A stretch of DNA of 64,000 nucleotides from an uncultured Siphonobacter sp. (GTDB lineage: Bacteria > Bacteroidota > Bacteroidia > Cytophagales > Spirosomataceae), in contig CAJYIW010000023.1 in the NCBI GenBank assembly GCA_913775095.1, forward strand, positions 124,001 to 188,000. The letters run 5' to 3'. The position numbers were made by a program, and so were the translations under genes. Shown piece by piece: positions 43,834 through 54,600 of the stretch. Within the stretch, counting starts at the first letter, position 1, and each line of letters begins with the position of its first letter. The notes under the pieces were generated by a model that was given only the letters and a program-made list of their open reading frames with translations, had not been told where the DNA came from and did no database searches.

Positions 43834-45756
43834 TTATTCGGCCACAATGACGAAGCCACCATTGGCTTTTAGGGTAACCGGAGTCGCGGCAGAAAGGCGA
43901 ATGGGTTTCGTGTCAAACATTGGTTCGCCATCCGAGGTTAGTTCTGCTTTCAGGCGGGAAAGAAAAGCCAGATCGAGCGTTAACTGTTTTTCCTTACCTT
44001 CTCCGTTGATGCCGGCGATGTACCAACGTTTACCCGATCGGCGAGCCACCACGCAGAGTTTGCCCGGATACCCCTCAATAAACTTAACGTCGTCCCAGTA
44101 ATCGGGCAGGTTTTGCAGAAGTTTCTGGGCCGGTACCGGAACGTGCTTCATGCCTTCGGGTGACTCGGCGTAATGCTGAATACCGGACAGAAAGACAATG
44201 CTGGTGGCCAGTTCAAAAGCACTGGTGGTTTTCCGCTGAACCGACGTGGGAATTTTATAGAGATTCATGGGCGTAAAGTCCATGGGGTCAAAGGCATTGC
44301 GGGTAAAGGGTAACATGGTGGCGTGGGTAGGCTGATTGTCGGCTACTTTTTGTTCAAACGTCACCATCTCAAAACCCTTCACGGCTTCGGCAGTCATCAG
44401 ATGCGGGTAGGTGCGGGCCCAGCCCCGGGGGAGCGTCGCTCCGTGAAAATTAACCAGCAGATGATACCTGGCTGCATCCATCAGGATGTCCTGATAGTAT
44501 TTAATAACCGACTGACCATCACCGCCGAAGAAATCAATCTTTATACCCTTGATTCCCATTTTCTGAATCTTTTCAAATTCTGCCCGGCGGGAGTCGGCTT
44601 CGAGTAGTCGGTTTTTGGGCGTGTACTTCACCGTATTCCAGTCGCCAGCGGAGTTGTACCACAGCAACAGGCCTACGTTTTTCGTTTTCGCATATTCAGC
44701 CAGTTCTTGTATTTTTTCATACCCAATGTTTCGGTCCCAGTTCACATCAATCAGACAGTACGACCAGTGCATCTGAGCCGCGAAGTCAATGTATTTTTTC
44801 TGCTCATCGTAGACGATAAAGTCGTCCTTGGAGTTAATCCAGCTCCAGGAAGCCTTGCCGGGTTTAATAAAGGAATTGTCCACTTTCAGGGCCTTTTCGG
44901 CTAAATCCGTACCCGCAGTGGATTCCATGAGCGTGGAAAGGCTACCCAGGGTGATGACCCGCCAGGGAGAGACAAACGTTCCCTTGGCCCGGGGCAGCAG
45001 GTTCTGATCCCTGATGATTTCCCGGGCGTCGGGAAAGCCAATGCGATACACGCCGCCCGTTGATTCGTGAGCCAGGCGGGTAGCACAGTACGTGCTGTCG
45101 AGGCCTGCTTCGGTAATGAGCACCCAGGTATCATCCGTTTTGAAAAGAGCGGGGTAAATCCAGCCGGCTCCTTTTGTCGAAGGCGTACCCACGGCAATCT
45201 CCTGCTCGTAATCTTCCTCATAAGAAGGGTTAGTGGCCTCCCAGCCAGACTTGGCTACGGCTACGGGCTGAAGCCAGGCTTTGGTGGTTGGGGAAAAGGC
45301 AAAACTCGTACGCTCCGCCTGCACCTGTGAACGCATGTGTTTCGGCCGAATCACCCGGTAACGAAAAGCGACTCCTTCATTGCTGACCCGAAAGATGACT
45401 TCCAGCTCTTCCCCTTTGGGGCTTGCCAGTTTCCAGCTTCGCTGCCGGGCCTGGTAATGGATGGACGATTTCTTGGCATTACGCATCTGGTACTCCTCCT
45501 GAATGGTTTGAGCAGGGCTTGCCGAAACTACTCGTAAGTTTTTACTTAAATCCGTATTGGGTAACGTCAGGCCCAGGTCGGAGGGCTGAAGGACCAGCTT
45601 TTGACCGGAAAAGATTTGATAGTGCGGCGATCCGTCCGTCACGCTAACCTGCACCCGAATGCGTTGATCCGGACTTCTGAGTTCCCCATCGGGCGACTGG
45701 GCCTGGGTCAGCAAGGCAGAACCCAGCAGGGCAATACATAAAGAAGTAATTTTCAT
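43834..45756 (-). CDS. Glycoside hydrolase family 97 enzyme, probably retaining type
   Basis: From ATG 45756 the protein is 640 aa with a signal peptide (cleavage near LTQAQ). The frame extends nine codons earlier. It contains a GH97 N-terminal sandwich, then the barrel with SYCLIDVNWD and a strand ending GIKIDFFGGDGQ, then NFHGATLPRGW and HLMTAEAVKG. In retaining GH97 alpha-galactosidases an Asp at the KIDF strand is nucleophile and a Glu on the later strand is acid/base. Here they would be about Asp408 and Glu457. The inverting SusB-type glutamates are not apparent. Alone in its unit; operator-like repeats precede it. Confidence 0.93.
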   Translation of the reverse strand: MKITSLCIALLGSALLTQAQSPDGELRSPDQRIRVQVSVTDGSPHYQIFSGQKLVLQPSDLGLTLPNTDLSKNLRVVSASPAQTIQEEYQMRNAKKSSIHYQARQRSWKLASPKGEELEVIFRVSNEGVAFRYRVIRPKHMRSQVQAERTSFAFSPTTKAWLQPVAVAKSGWEATNPSYEEDYEQEIAVGTPSTKGAGWIYPALFKTDDTWVLITEAGLDSTYCATRLAHESTGGVYRIGFPDAREIIRDQNLLPRAKGTFVSPWRVITLGSLSTLMESTAGTDLAEKALKVDNSFIKPGKASWSWINSKDDFIVYDEQKKYIDFAAQMHWSYCLIDVNWDRNIGYEKIQELAEYAKTKNVGLLLWYNSAGDWNTVKYTPKNRLLEADSRRAEFEKIQKMGIKGIKIDFFGGDGQSVIKYYQDILMDAARYHLLVNFHGATLPRGWARTYPHLMTAEAVKGFEMVTFEQKVADNQPTHATMLPFTRNAFDPMDFTPMNLYKIPTSVQRKTTSAFELATSIVFLSGIQHYAESPEGMKHVPVPAQKLLQNLPDYWDDVKFIEGYPGKLCVVARRSGKRWYIAGINGEGKEKQLTLDLAFLSRLKAELTSDGEPMFDTKPIRLSAATPVTLKANGGFVIVAE

Positions 45757-45783
45757 AGAATGGAGATGACGCCTAAGGTTCAT

Positions 45784-45810
45784 AACACACTAATGTGTTT
45801 GATTGACACA
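45784..45810. repeat. Overlapping inverted repeats upstream of GH97, operator-like
   Basis: AACACA-CTAA-TGTGTT (45784-45799) overlaps TGTGT-TTGATTG-ACACA (45794-45810), 28-54 nt ahead of the GH97 ATG. This arrangement of three half-sites is typical of a regulator binding site. Confidence 0.45.
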
Positions 45811-46343
45811 ATTATAAAAAAGCATTCAGGACGGTAATATATCGATTATCCAAGAGAGTAAAAAAGCGTTAGAGCCATAGATTCAGGGTAGATAGAGGCC
45901 GGCCGGGAAGCGTCAGAACCTGGAACGTCTGTTGGTTTCAGAATGCCTGTTGTGAATTCAGACGTATGATAAGGCGACTTTATAAACCAAACCTTTGAAA
46001 ATTAACTAAGTAAAAAAAACTATAACCTTTGCTTAGAAACACTGAAATTTGAAGATAGTCATCACTGATCATCTAGCTTACTGAAGGTATCGAAATGAAG
46101 GGAAGAATATTTTTAATTAACAAATCTAACTAATGAGTATTACGCCAGACTTATAAAATTTTAGTGCTTATAGAATTTTGACTGTTAATACTGCTAAGAA
46201 AAAGACCCTGTAAATAAGCTTCGTTTTTATAAAGAAGCCTGTAAGCGATTAAAGCCCCCGTAATTACGTATAAAAAGGCAGTTAGTAGTAAAACTGGAGG
46301 AATCTTAAATTCGTACATTTAAAATGTTCAGCCATCTCCGAAA
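45811..46343. other. AT-rich intergenic stretch
   Basis: About 530 nt, mostly AT-rich with no coding signal. TACATTTA at 46314-46321 is one base from the TAnnTTTG consensus and could serve the zinc-ribbon gene at 46344. Nothing else is recognised. Confidence 0.5.
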
Positions 46344-46514
46344 ATGATCTATATCGCGTTTAAACGGGTTTGCCCGGTTTGTAAAAATAAAGACATCGAG
46401 CGGTACCAGCGTTCGAAATGGATGAAGCGTTTAATTCCCTTCAAATATTTTAAATGCCGCAACTGCCATCGCTACTTCTTTCTCATTGAGTTTTCTTCAA
46501 ATTCGCGGGCCTAG
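46344..46514 (+). CDS. 56-aa zinc-ribbon-like protein
   Basis: A short open frame, ATG 46344 to TAG 46514. The product begins MIYIAFKRVCPVC and has two CxxC pairs, Cys10-Pro-Val-Cys13 and Cys40-Arg-Asn-Cys43. They are separated by a basic Trp/Lys/Arg-rich loop and followed by aromatic strand residues (HRYFFLIEF). This is a typical treble-clef or zinc-ribbon arrangement for a single zinc ion. An earlier ATG at 46324 stops after eight codons. Function unknown; small ribbons of this kind often bind nucleic acid or other proteins. Confidence 0.75.
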   Translation: MIYIAFKRVCPVCKNKDIERYQRSKWMKRLIPFKYFKCRNCHRYFFLIEFSSNSRA

Positions 46515-46850
46515 ACTAGCTCAGTAAGGCTCTTTATACACTCCTGTTATTGCTGTCCTCAGAGCCTTTTCGGCTCATGGCTTAGTCCGGGTTGCCTCAC
46601 GTGAGCGTGGAAGGCTCGTGTTTCTTCGCTGGTGACCTGCTTCTTCCTGCCCGGCAGAGGGATAAAAAATAAAGTTCGGTCTGGGAACTATGCAACGGGA
46701 CGAACCAGTCCCCTAGTTACGGAGTTACTAACCGTAGCAGAGGAAAGGTTCTAGCGGGATTGATGGGCTGCCAGTGCCCGTGTGCAGACTGATAAGCCGG
46801 AAACAGAGCTTACTTTCGCCCCTCCATTGCCAGAGGCAGCCATTTTTAAA
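46515..46850 (+). ncRNA. Possible structured RNA or leader before the heme oxygenase, unidentified
   Basis: About 335 nt, richer in GC than other gaps here and free of open frames on both strands. Several helices can be drawn: AAGGCTCT/AGAGCCTT (46526-46568), GAGCC/GGCTC, GGGAC/GTCCC (46697-46712), GTTACGG/CCGTAGC (46716-46738), and a long-range GGCTGCC/GGCAGCC (46766-46841). The last is followed by ATTTTTAAAA, 15 nt before the next start codon. I do not recognise RNase P RNA, tmRNA, 6S, SRP RNA or a known riboswitch. It may be a regulatory leader or a separate RNA. Confidence 0.35.
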
Positions 46851-46861
46851 ATCAAGACTGT

Positions 46862-47428
46862 ATGCTAACAGAAACCATTAAAGAAGCCACCAAGGCAGAT
46901 CACCTGGCTCTTGAAAAGCAGGTGGTGAAGCGGTTAAAGGCCATTGAATCAGGAAAAGATTACGCGGAACTACTGAAGTATTTCTATGCGTATTTCAGCA
47001 AAGTAGAGGCGGCAGTGGCTCCTTTTATTACTTCTGAGCTACTTCCGGATTACTCCGAGCGACGAAATGCCTCCTATATAAAAGCGGATATAGAAGCCTT
47101 AGGCGAAACCCTGGAAGGCCTGCCCCAGGCCCAGGCCCCCGAGGTTAGTAACCTTCAACAGGCTCTGGGAGCTTTGTACGTGCTGGAAGGTTCCATCATG
47201 GGGGGAAGAATCATCGTCGAGATGCTGGCGAAGGTCGGTATTACCCAAGGAGTCTCGTTCTTTTCGGGTTACGGACCGGAGACGGGTGTCAAGTGGCAGC
47301 GTTTTACCAGCGTACTCAATGCCCAGGCTCAAACGGATCAGGAGCAGCAACAGGCCATTGACTCGGCTCAGCAGACCTTTGCCCGATTTGGGGAGGTCTT
47401 TCAAAGAAATTACGAGGTTATCTCTTAA
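46862..47428 (+). CDS. Biliverdin-producing heme oxygenase
   Basis: A 188-aa all-helical protein of normal bacterial length. The proximal heme ligand would be His14 (KADHLALEKQ), and the distal helix glycines lie in LEGSIMGGRII (about 111-121). It opens heme with O2 to biliverdin, CO and iron, for iron release or to supply a phytochrome chromophore. No phytochrome or TonB heme receptor is adjacent. The ATG follows closely after a structured region ending in a T-rich tract. A terminator follows the stop. Confidence 0.92.
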   Translation: MLTETIKEATKADHLALEKQVVKRLKAIESGKDYAELLKYFYAYFSKVEAAVAPFITSELLPDYSERRNASYIKADIEALGETLEGLPQAQAPEVSNLQQALGALYVLEGSIMGGRIIVEMLAKVGITQGVSFFSGYGPETGVKWQRFTSVLNAQAQTDQEQQQAIDSAQQTFARFGEVFQRNYEVIS

Positions 47429-47431
47429 GGG

Positions 47432-47460
47432 AAAAAGGGGCTTTGAGCCCCTTTTTTTAT
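47432..47460 (+). terminator. Terminator after the heme oxygenase
   Basis: AAAGGGGCT and AGCCCCTTT with a short loop, followed by a run of T. Confidence 0.9.
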
Positions 47461-48023
47461 GGGCTCTTTTGGGCAGGTGTCTTGCTTATGTAAATCGAGT
47501 ACAACGGTAGACCGGGTTTTCCTGGTCATTCATGATTTCATCCGTGCGATGGAAATCAGAGTTCCTGTTTTAATCTTCCTTGCGGGATACCGCCATTCTT
47601 TTCAAACAGATCAACGAAACTTCCAGCAGTGCCTGGTTCTGGCTTACCCATGGCCAGACGGATCATAACCTGTACGCTTCGAAAAGTATAGGGTACGATG
47701 CCCATTAGTTTAAAAAAATCATTTTGGTTATAAAAGTGCTCAGTTAATACTGATGCTGTATGCTCTGATTAGTACTGACTAAAAATTTATATATTTTTAT
47801 ACTTAGGTAATTATAGACTATATTGATGGCCGGAAAATGATAATAGTTTCACTTATATCCTTTTCATTTATCAAATAGGTTTTCCTGCAGTTCTTCCGGC
47901 TAACTGTTCATCAGAATAAACAAACCTGAGAAGCTATAGAGAAAAATTAATTATTGATTTTTAATAATTAGTTTAACTTATTGGGTAAGCAGTTTTTACC
48001 GATCACATTTTAAACCACACCTT
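47461..48023. other. Intergenic region without recognised features
   Basis: About 560 nt, AT-rich from 47690 onward. Short frames in the first 200 nt show no family features. The AT-rich part probably carries the promoter of the RCC1-repeat gene, but no clear box is seen. Confidence 0.5.
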
Positions 48024-49709
48024 ATGATTCGTTTGTTTACTTTTTTGATGATTCTGTTGATTACCTTTCAGGCCCAGGCTCAATGCTGGAGGCAGGTAGC
48101 TGTTGAAAAAGGATTTGATGGCGGGCATACCCTCGCCATTGCTACCAATGGAACCTTATGGGCTTTTGGGGCTAATAATTACGGACAACTGGGAGACGGA
48201 AGTACGACCAATCGGTCGCTTCCCGTGCCAGTTGGGGCAGATAACGACTGGGCGTATGTGGCAGCTTCGCCTTATGCTTCTTATGGAATTAAAACCGACG
48301 GAACGCTCTGGAGCTGGGGTTCGGGTTCTTATTCGGTGCTTGGCACTGGAGCTACTTCGAATCAGTTAACTCCTGGGAAAGTAGGAATTGCTACCAACTG
48401 GAAAACGGTGAGTGCCTCCGGGACAACGGTAGTTGCTCTTAAAACCGATGGAACCCTCTGGCGTTGGGGATCCGATGGCTTTGCCAACGGATCGCCCTAT
48501 GGAATGGCTACGCCCTTGGAACTCCCGGTTCCTACGCAGTTCGGTACCGATGCGGACTGGGTTTCTATTGAACGGGGCAATAGCTACACGATGGGTCTGA
48601 AGGCCAATGGTTCACGCTGGGGTTCGGGAGCTCTAATCAATGGCGTCGGAGGTACTGGCGTTCAGGATGTAGGATCAGCTTTCCCCATTCAACTGGACGC
48701 AGGTCCCTGGAAATCCATTTCCTTAGGTACGCACGTGCTGGGTATCAAATCGGACGGAAGTCTATGGGGCTGGGGAACCAACCATAACGGGCAGATAGGC
48801 AACGGCACTACTGGTTACTCCGTAAACACGCCTGCACTGATTGATAATACCAACTCCTGGCAGAGCGTAAATGCTACGCCTTACCGGGCGACTTCTTTTG
48901 CCATCCGCAGCGATCAAACCCTGTGGTCCTGGGGTGGAGAAAACCCTGGATATATAAGAGGAACGGGAAATACCAGTCCAAGTTTGGTGCCTGCTCAGGT
49001 AGGGACTAATACCAACTGGGTTTCTGTTCAGGCTACTTCCGATCACGTGGCGGGCATTCGCAGCGACAATACGTTATGGACCTGGGGCCGGGTTGGATTC
49101 GGGCAACTGGGTAACGGAGCTACCAGCTCTACCGGTGAAGCCGAACTCAATCCCATCCGCGTCAATTGCTCGCAATCACTTCCCGTGCGTTTACAGCGTT
49201 TTTCAGTGGTAGAAAAAGACGCTGCTGTTGAATTATCGTGGATAACCGCCACGGAAAAAAATAGCAATCGCTTTGAAATTCAGCGTAGCACCGATGGAGA
49301 AAGCTGGACGACGATCGGCCTGAAAAAGGCAAAAGGAGAGAGCAACGTTTCCCTGACCTATCGTTTCAGCGATTCTTATCCGGTCGCGGGTATTAATTAC
49401 TACCGCCTGAAGATGATTGACCACGATGAAACGTTTGACTACAGCCGTATCGAGAGTGTAGAAGTGGAACGGGGAACAGCCCTGTTGTATCCTAACCCCG
49501 TAGCCGACAAGCTTTTCCTGAAAAATGTGGACGCTGCTACCGTGCGGGAGGTAATTTTACAAAACCTGAACGGCCTGCCCGTACTGAACTATTCTGGTTT
49601 CCCATCCGCTGGTTTGGATGTTCAGGCGGTTCAAAAAGGGGTGTACCTCTTAATTATAAAAGAATACAGTGGCTACTCAAAAGCCTATAAGGTGATGGTA
49701 GTCCGTTAA
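48024..49709 (+). CDS. Secreted RCC1-repeat beta-propeller protein with T9SS sorting domain
   Basis: A 561-aa protein with a signal peptide (cleavage near QAQAQ). At least six RCC1 repeats of about 50 residues fill 25-385, each marked by a TLWxWGxNxxGQLGxG pattern ([29 protein letters not shown]). A fibronectin III-like stretch follows ([22 protein letters not shown]). The C-terminal ~75 residues ([33 protein letters not shown]) are a type A T9SS sorting domain. The protein is probably exported through the type IX system and anchored or released. Ligand unknown. Confidence 0.92.
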   Translation: MIRLFTFLMILLITFQAQAQCWRQVAVEKGFDGGHTLAIATNGTLWAFGANNYGQLGDGSTTNRSLPVPVGADNDWAYVAASPYASYGIKTDGTLWSWGSGSYSVLGTGATSNQLTPGKVGIATNWKTVSASGTTVVALKTDGTLWRWGSDGFANGSPYGMATPLELPVPTQFGTDADWVSIERGNSYTMGLKANGSRWGSGALINGVGGTGVQDVGSAFPIQLDAGPWKSISLGTHVLGIKSDGSLWGWGTNHNGQIGNGTTGYSVNTPALIDNTNSWQSVNATPYRATSFAIRSDQTLWSWGGENPGYIRGTGNTSPSLVPAQVGTNTNWVSVQATSDHVAGIRSDNTLWTWGRVGFGQLGNGATSSTGEAELNPIRVNCSQSLPVRLQRFSVVEKDAAVELSWITATEKNSNRFEIQRSTDGESWTTIGLKKAKGESNVSLTYRFSDSYPVAGINYYRLKMIDHDETFDYSRIESVEVERGTALLYPNPVADKLFLKNVDAATVREVILQNLNGLPVLNYSGFPSAGLDVQAVQKGVYLLIIKEYSGYSKAYKVMVVR

Positions 49710-49732
49710 GAATACGGAATAGTTAACCACAG

Positions 49733-49769
49733 AAAAGCCGTCCGGGGGATTTCTCCCGGACGGCTTTTT
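49733..49769. terminator. Bidirectional terminator
   Basis: AAAAGCCGTCCGGG and CCCGGACGGCTTTT around a short loop, between the convergent RCC1 and ScyD-like genes. Confidence 0.92.
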
Positions 49770-49786
49770 AATTCATACCAGACTCA

Positions 49787-50761
49787 TTACCAGGTAAATC
49801 GTTCCACCAGTCCTGAAACGGAGCTGGTTACGTAATAGCTGTTGCCTCTTCGTTCGATGGAAGAAGGCCCTCTCAAATCACCCGTCAGGGTATTTCCAAG
49901 CGTATTGGCAATCCGGCCCGTAGGCTGCGATGCATTGAAGGATCCATCCGAGGTGTACTCAATCACTACGGGCTTGTTACCCTCCGAGAGCGTGATATCC
50001 ATAAGGGTAGTATATCCTTTCTGATAAATGCTGACCTGTCCGGAAGGCGTTACCTGATAAATAACCGCCGAACCTTTCGTAAAAGGATAGCCGGACAGCG
50101 TGGAAACCAGCAGATTCGTGCCATCGTGAACAATACCCGTAGGGACGGGTTCTTGTTTATCCGTAACATTGGGCAGCTTGGCCACCATTTCCAGCTTACC
50201 CGTGCCCTTGGTCCGCTTGATGACGACGTTACTACCCGCATCAACGATGTAGATCGTACCCTGAGCGTCTGCGGTCAGGTTATAAGCATTGGAGTTTAAA
50301 GGATTCACGGCTTTCAACCCATCCACGAAGGGACGTAAAAACTGACTGGTTAGTTGCTGGACGCTCCGCGGCTGAGCCGGATTGAGCTCGGAAGTTTTCA
50401 CGCTGTAAAGCATGCCGTTCACGCCGTGTAAAAAATAAAGGGAGTCGTTGGCAAAGAGCAGGTGCGTAATGCCCAGAAAAGCCGGACCATCGGTAACCGA
50501 GAGCAGTCCCGTGATGACGGGACGGACCTGATTATTTTCTACCATTGAAATCTGGCTGTTGGACTGGCCTGAACCGGCTTCGGAGACGAATAAGCGACCG
50601 GCCGGATCAAAGGTAAGTCCCAGAGGTGTGTTCAGGTCTTTGGCAATAATCTCTCGTCGTACCGTTGCGGGAGCGGGGCCCTCGTGATCGGTACAACTCA
50701 TGGTGAAAAGTACAAGCGTACAGAAAGCCGCCAGGTTTGAAACAATAGAACGTGGTTTCAT
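49787..50761 (-). CDS. ScyD/ScyE-family beta-propeller lipoprotein
   Basis: A 324-aa lipoprotein from ATG 50761 (lipobox FTMSC); the frame opens 17 codons earlier. NHL-like propeller blades carry family marks: NTPLGLTFDPAGRLFVSEAG, GITHLLFANDSLYFLHGVNGML, DAQGTIYIVDAGSN, and VPTGIVHDGTNLLVSTLSG. ScyD and ScyE are named from cyanobacterial scytonemin clusters. Bacteroidota homologues are widespread and of unknown function. Single gene. Confidence 0.86.
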   Translation of the reverse strand: MKPRSIVSNLAAFCTLVLFTMSCTDHEGPAPATVRREIIAKDLNTPLGLTFDPAGRLFVSEAGSGQSNSQISMVENNQVRPVITGLLSVTDGPAFLGITHLLFANDSLYFLHGVNGMLYSVKTSELNPAQPRSVQQLTSQFLRPFVDGLKAVNPLNSNAYNLTADAQGTIYIVDAGSNVVIKRTKGTGKLEMVAKLPNVTDKQEPVPTGIVHDGTNLLVSTLSGYPFTKGSAVIYQVTPSGQVSIYQKGYTTLMDITLSEGNKPVVIEYTSDGSFNASQPTGRIANTLGNTLTGDLRGPSSIERRGNSYYVTSSVSGLVERFTW

Positions 50762-51601
50762 AATAAAATACGATGGATGAAAAATGAGAAATACTGGAAC
50801 GAACGGACCCAAAGCAAAGGCAGCCCGGAACTATTCAATCAATGAAATTGGATTCTGAATGAGATGAAGCAGCGATCAGAAAAGACTATCCAGCAAAACA
50901 GGCTTAATGAGGATATATAAAGACTGGAAATGATTTTACAAATGCTGGTTATTTGTAATAATAAAGCAGAAACAGAAATGCTTGACGAAGTTAATTTTTA
51001 ATAAATGTAAATCTGGCCATTAAATGAAATAATGTATGTCAAGTAACGATTAGCGTTAGTGAAATACTTCAGAAAGGGTGTAAAGTAAATAATCCCCATC
51101 TCCTAATGAATCCCTGCTTTTAATCATGAGCATCCGAAGTGTGAAATCTGCTGATTATTGGGGAATAACGGTAAAACCAGAGTTAAACGAATTCGTGACT
51201 TTGGTAACGGCCCCGGCAACACCGAATGACTACTTCTAAAAACAGAGCACAAAAGCTTTGTTTGAGAAAATGGCAGGGGAGGCATCTCAGGGACAGGGTT
51301 TTAACGTATATGAATTACAGTAGTTACTTCAGAGCTGCCTGGCCGTACGCATAGCGTCCTTACGTGTAGTACTAGTTGATTAGTCTTTTCAAAAAGACTC
51401 ATACACCGTTTATCAGCAGGTATAATTCTGACATTCAACCCCTAAAGAATAGTGACTATTTTTCTACAGTAGCCATATTTGGCTACGGTTAGGAAGGGTA
51501 TGCCCCTTTTAATTAGGTTTTTAGACTTATAGTTAATAGCACGGTTTTTTGAATCAATAATTAAGTAATTAACTATAATCTTAATTTTTGGTGACGACTG
51601 T
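50762..51601. other. Long intergenic region before the hybrid kinase
   Basis: 840 nt, mostly AT-rich. A 37-codon frame (51126-51239) has no motif. TTAATTTTTG at 51581-51590 resembles a promoter box but has an extra base. Nothing else is supported. Confidence 0.5.
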
Positions 51602-54600
51602 ATGCATCACTTAAGAAACGATCTTTTAACCCTATTGAGAAAAGAAGATCACTTCATTACGTTTTTCCAGGATTCCGGAATATGGATTTTAGATATAGCG
51701 AATGTTAAAAATCACTGGATAAGTAATGAATTCTGGACCCGCATGGGGTATCAGTCTCAGGCCTTACCTGAATTTTTCCAGAGCTGGCAACAGCTCATTC
51801 ATCCCGATGACTTAAGTGTATTTACCACCTGGTTGCAAGCCTGCCTTTCCCATCCCGATCAGAGTTTTGAGCCTATTATCAGGTACCTGCATCAGAATGG
51901 TTCCATCCGCTGGTTTCGTTGCCGGGGCATGGCCGTGCGTGACGAAAGCGGCCAGGCCCAGCTGCTGGTCATTTCTCACCAGGACATTACCCAGGAAAAA
52001 GAAGCCGAAGAACGCTACTGGCGGCAATCGCGTCTCTACGAAGCCATGCTGGACAGTGAAGTGGTCTACCTGGTTAGTACGGACCTGAACGGTTGCTATA
52101 CCTTCGTCAGTGAAAATTACGCCCAGTTTCTGGGTCTGAAACCCTCCGCCCTGATTGGACAGCCCGCAACGCGATGGATAGGAAAAAATGACTGGGCTTT
52201 GTATCAGAAAACCATCCGAAGCTGTCTGGCCCGGCCGAGGGTTCCTCATACGGTCTCCTTCCATACCTGCAGTGGTCAGGGGGAAGTCACCGAGTGGACC
52301 TTAACGGCCCTGGAGAATGAACAGGGCCAGGTAACGGAAATATTCAGTCTGGGTCGCCGGATTACGGAATCACTCACACTGAAACGGAACCTTTCGATCT
52401 TGCTCGAACATACCCGGGATCTGGTCTGGGTAACTTCCCTTCAGGGGAATTTGTCTTACGTGTCTCCCTCCTGGCAACGCTACGGGGAAGAGCAGCCGAT
52501 GGTGGGCGAACCGATTCAGTCTTACTTACACCCCGCCGATGAGAGGGCTACGCTGGACCTGCTTGCTTGCGTGCCCGGCTCCGGTGGGGGACGGATCCGG
52601 CACCGTCTTCGTCATCCGGAAGGGCATTACCAATGGCTCGAGACTCAGGTCAGCTTTAATGCTTTTACACAAGAGGTCGTCTGGATCAGTCATGACATGA
52701 CCGAACTTAAACCCGTGGAACGTGAACTGGAGAAGTCAAAAGAACTACTGGAAGAAACCAGCCGGATGGTTAAAGTGGGCGTATGGGAAGTAATGCTGGA
52801 AACGGGAATTACGTACTGGTCCGATGTGAGTAAGGAAATCCACGAAGTTCCGCTGGACTATCAGCCCGAGATGAGCAGAAGCATGGACTTTTTTGTGGAT
52901 GAAAAAGCCAAAGAACGGTTAAATCAGGCCCTGTCCCAGGCCATCGGGCAGGGAACACCCTGGGATCTGGAAGTACAGATTCAGACGGCTCAAAGACAGC
53001 TTCGCTGGGTGAACATGAAAGGACAGGTAGAGTGGAGCCAGGGAAAAGCCATCCGCTTACTGGGTACGTATCAGGACATCGAAGACCAGAAAAGAGCCCA
53101 AAGTCAGGCTGAACAGGCTCAGCAGATAGCCGAACAGGCCAGTCGGGCGAAGTCGGAATTTTTGGCCAGTATGAGCCACGAAATACGAACTCCTCTGAAT
53201 GGAGTGATTGGGTTAACGGAGCTTTTACTGCAGACGTCACTGGATGAAAACCAGCAACTGTACCAAAAAACGGTTTACGAATCGGCTCAGACGCTCTTAG
53301 CCCTTACCAACGATATCCTGGAGCTTTCCAAGATAGAAGCGGGTAAGCTTTCCCTGGCTCCCGAACCGGCTAGTCTGGAGGATCTTTGTGAGCAGTCCTT
53401 AGCCGTCATTACCCCCCTGGCTCAGGACAAAGGACTGGAGGTGCTTCTGGATCTGGATCATCGAATCCCTTCCCTGGTGTACTTTGATGCCCTTCGCCTG
53501 CGGCAGATTCTGATTAACCTTCTGGGCAATGCCGCCAAATTTACTCAGGAAGGGGAAATTGAGCTGAAAGTAACCGTACTGCGGCAAACCGCTTCGGAGA
53601 TCTCACTTCAATTTTCCGTGCGTGATTCCGGCATTGGTATTGAAATGGAAAACCAGCGTAAGATTTTCGAGGCTTTTATGCAGGAAGATCTTTCTACTAC
53701 TAAGAAGTTTGGCGGAACGGGTTTGGGACTGACGATTTCGAGCCGTTTGCTGAGTCTGATGAACAGTCAGTTCAGCCTGAAGAGTGAAGCCGGAAAAGGC
53801 AGTTGCTTTGCCTTTGATTTAAGCCTTCCCCTGCTTACCCAACCGAGCCAGCCGGAGCCCGACTATCCTTATTTGGAGGCCATTCAATCGGTACTGATTG
53901 TATCGGCGAATGAAGGTAATGAGCGGATCCTGGCCAGAACTTTAGCGGGCCGAGGTATAAATAGCTCTAAGGCCGGCAATGGTCTGGAGGCACTGACCTT
54001 TCTGCAAAAACAGAGGTTCGATGTCATCCTGATGGATTATGACATGCCTTACCTGAATGGTACGGAAACGCTGGCGAAGATGAAGAATTACCATTCAGAG
54101 TCTTTACCCGCAGTCGTATTCATGGGTACGTCTGTTCAGGCCCTGACCCTGGAGCAGGGGCCGCCGCTGTTGATCAAACCCATCAAACGAGCGACCCTGC
54201 TGACGACCCTTTCCAATCTTTTTAAGCCCGTTGCCGAGGTGGCAGCCATCGAGCCTGTCAGGGTTGAAGTTGCCGAGCAAGTGAGTATCATCGAAGGAAC
54301 GGGTTCTGTGCTGATTGCGGAAGACAATGCGGTGAATCGATTACTGGCTCGCAAACTCATCGGCTCACTTCGGCCGGATCTGATTATTTACGAAGCCCAC
54401 AACGGGAAAGAGTGTGTCGAGGCCTTCGAGCGACTACAACCCGATCTGATCTTAATGGATATTCAGATGCCGGAGATGGATGGCTGTGAGGCCACTCAGC
54501 GAATCCGTAGTGTAGAAGAACGCCATACGCCTATTCTGGCCTTAACCGCCAGTGTCTTACCGGAAGAACGAGACAAATGCCTGGAAACGGGAATGGATGA

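Noticed and set aside
46511-46535. tRNA D-arm-like CTAGCTCAGT sequence
   Set aside because: The matching GAGC, anticodon arm and T arm are absent.
46515-46850. RNase P RNA, tmRNA, 6S, SRP RNA or cobalamin riboswitch
   Set aside because: A GAGGAAAG string and a CCGGCTTAT string on the opposite strand recall RNase P RNA, but the other conserved blocks are missing. No B12 box, tRNA-like ends or SRP loop were found.
51126-51239. 37-codon open frame before the hybrid kinase
   Set aside because: No motif or clear promoter; length is within chance expectation.
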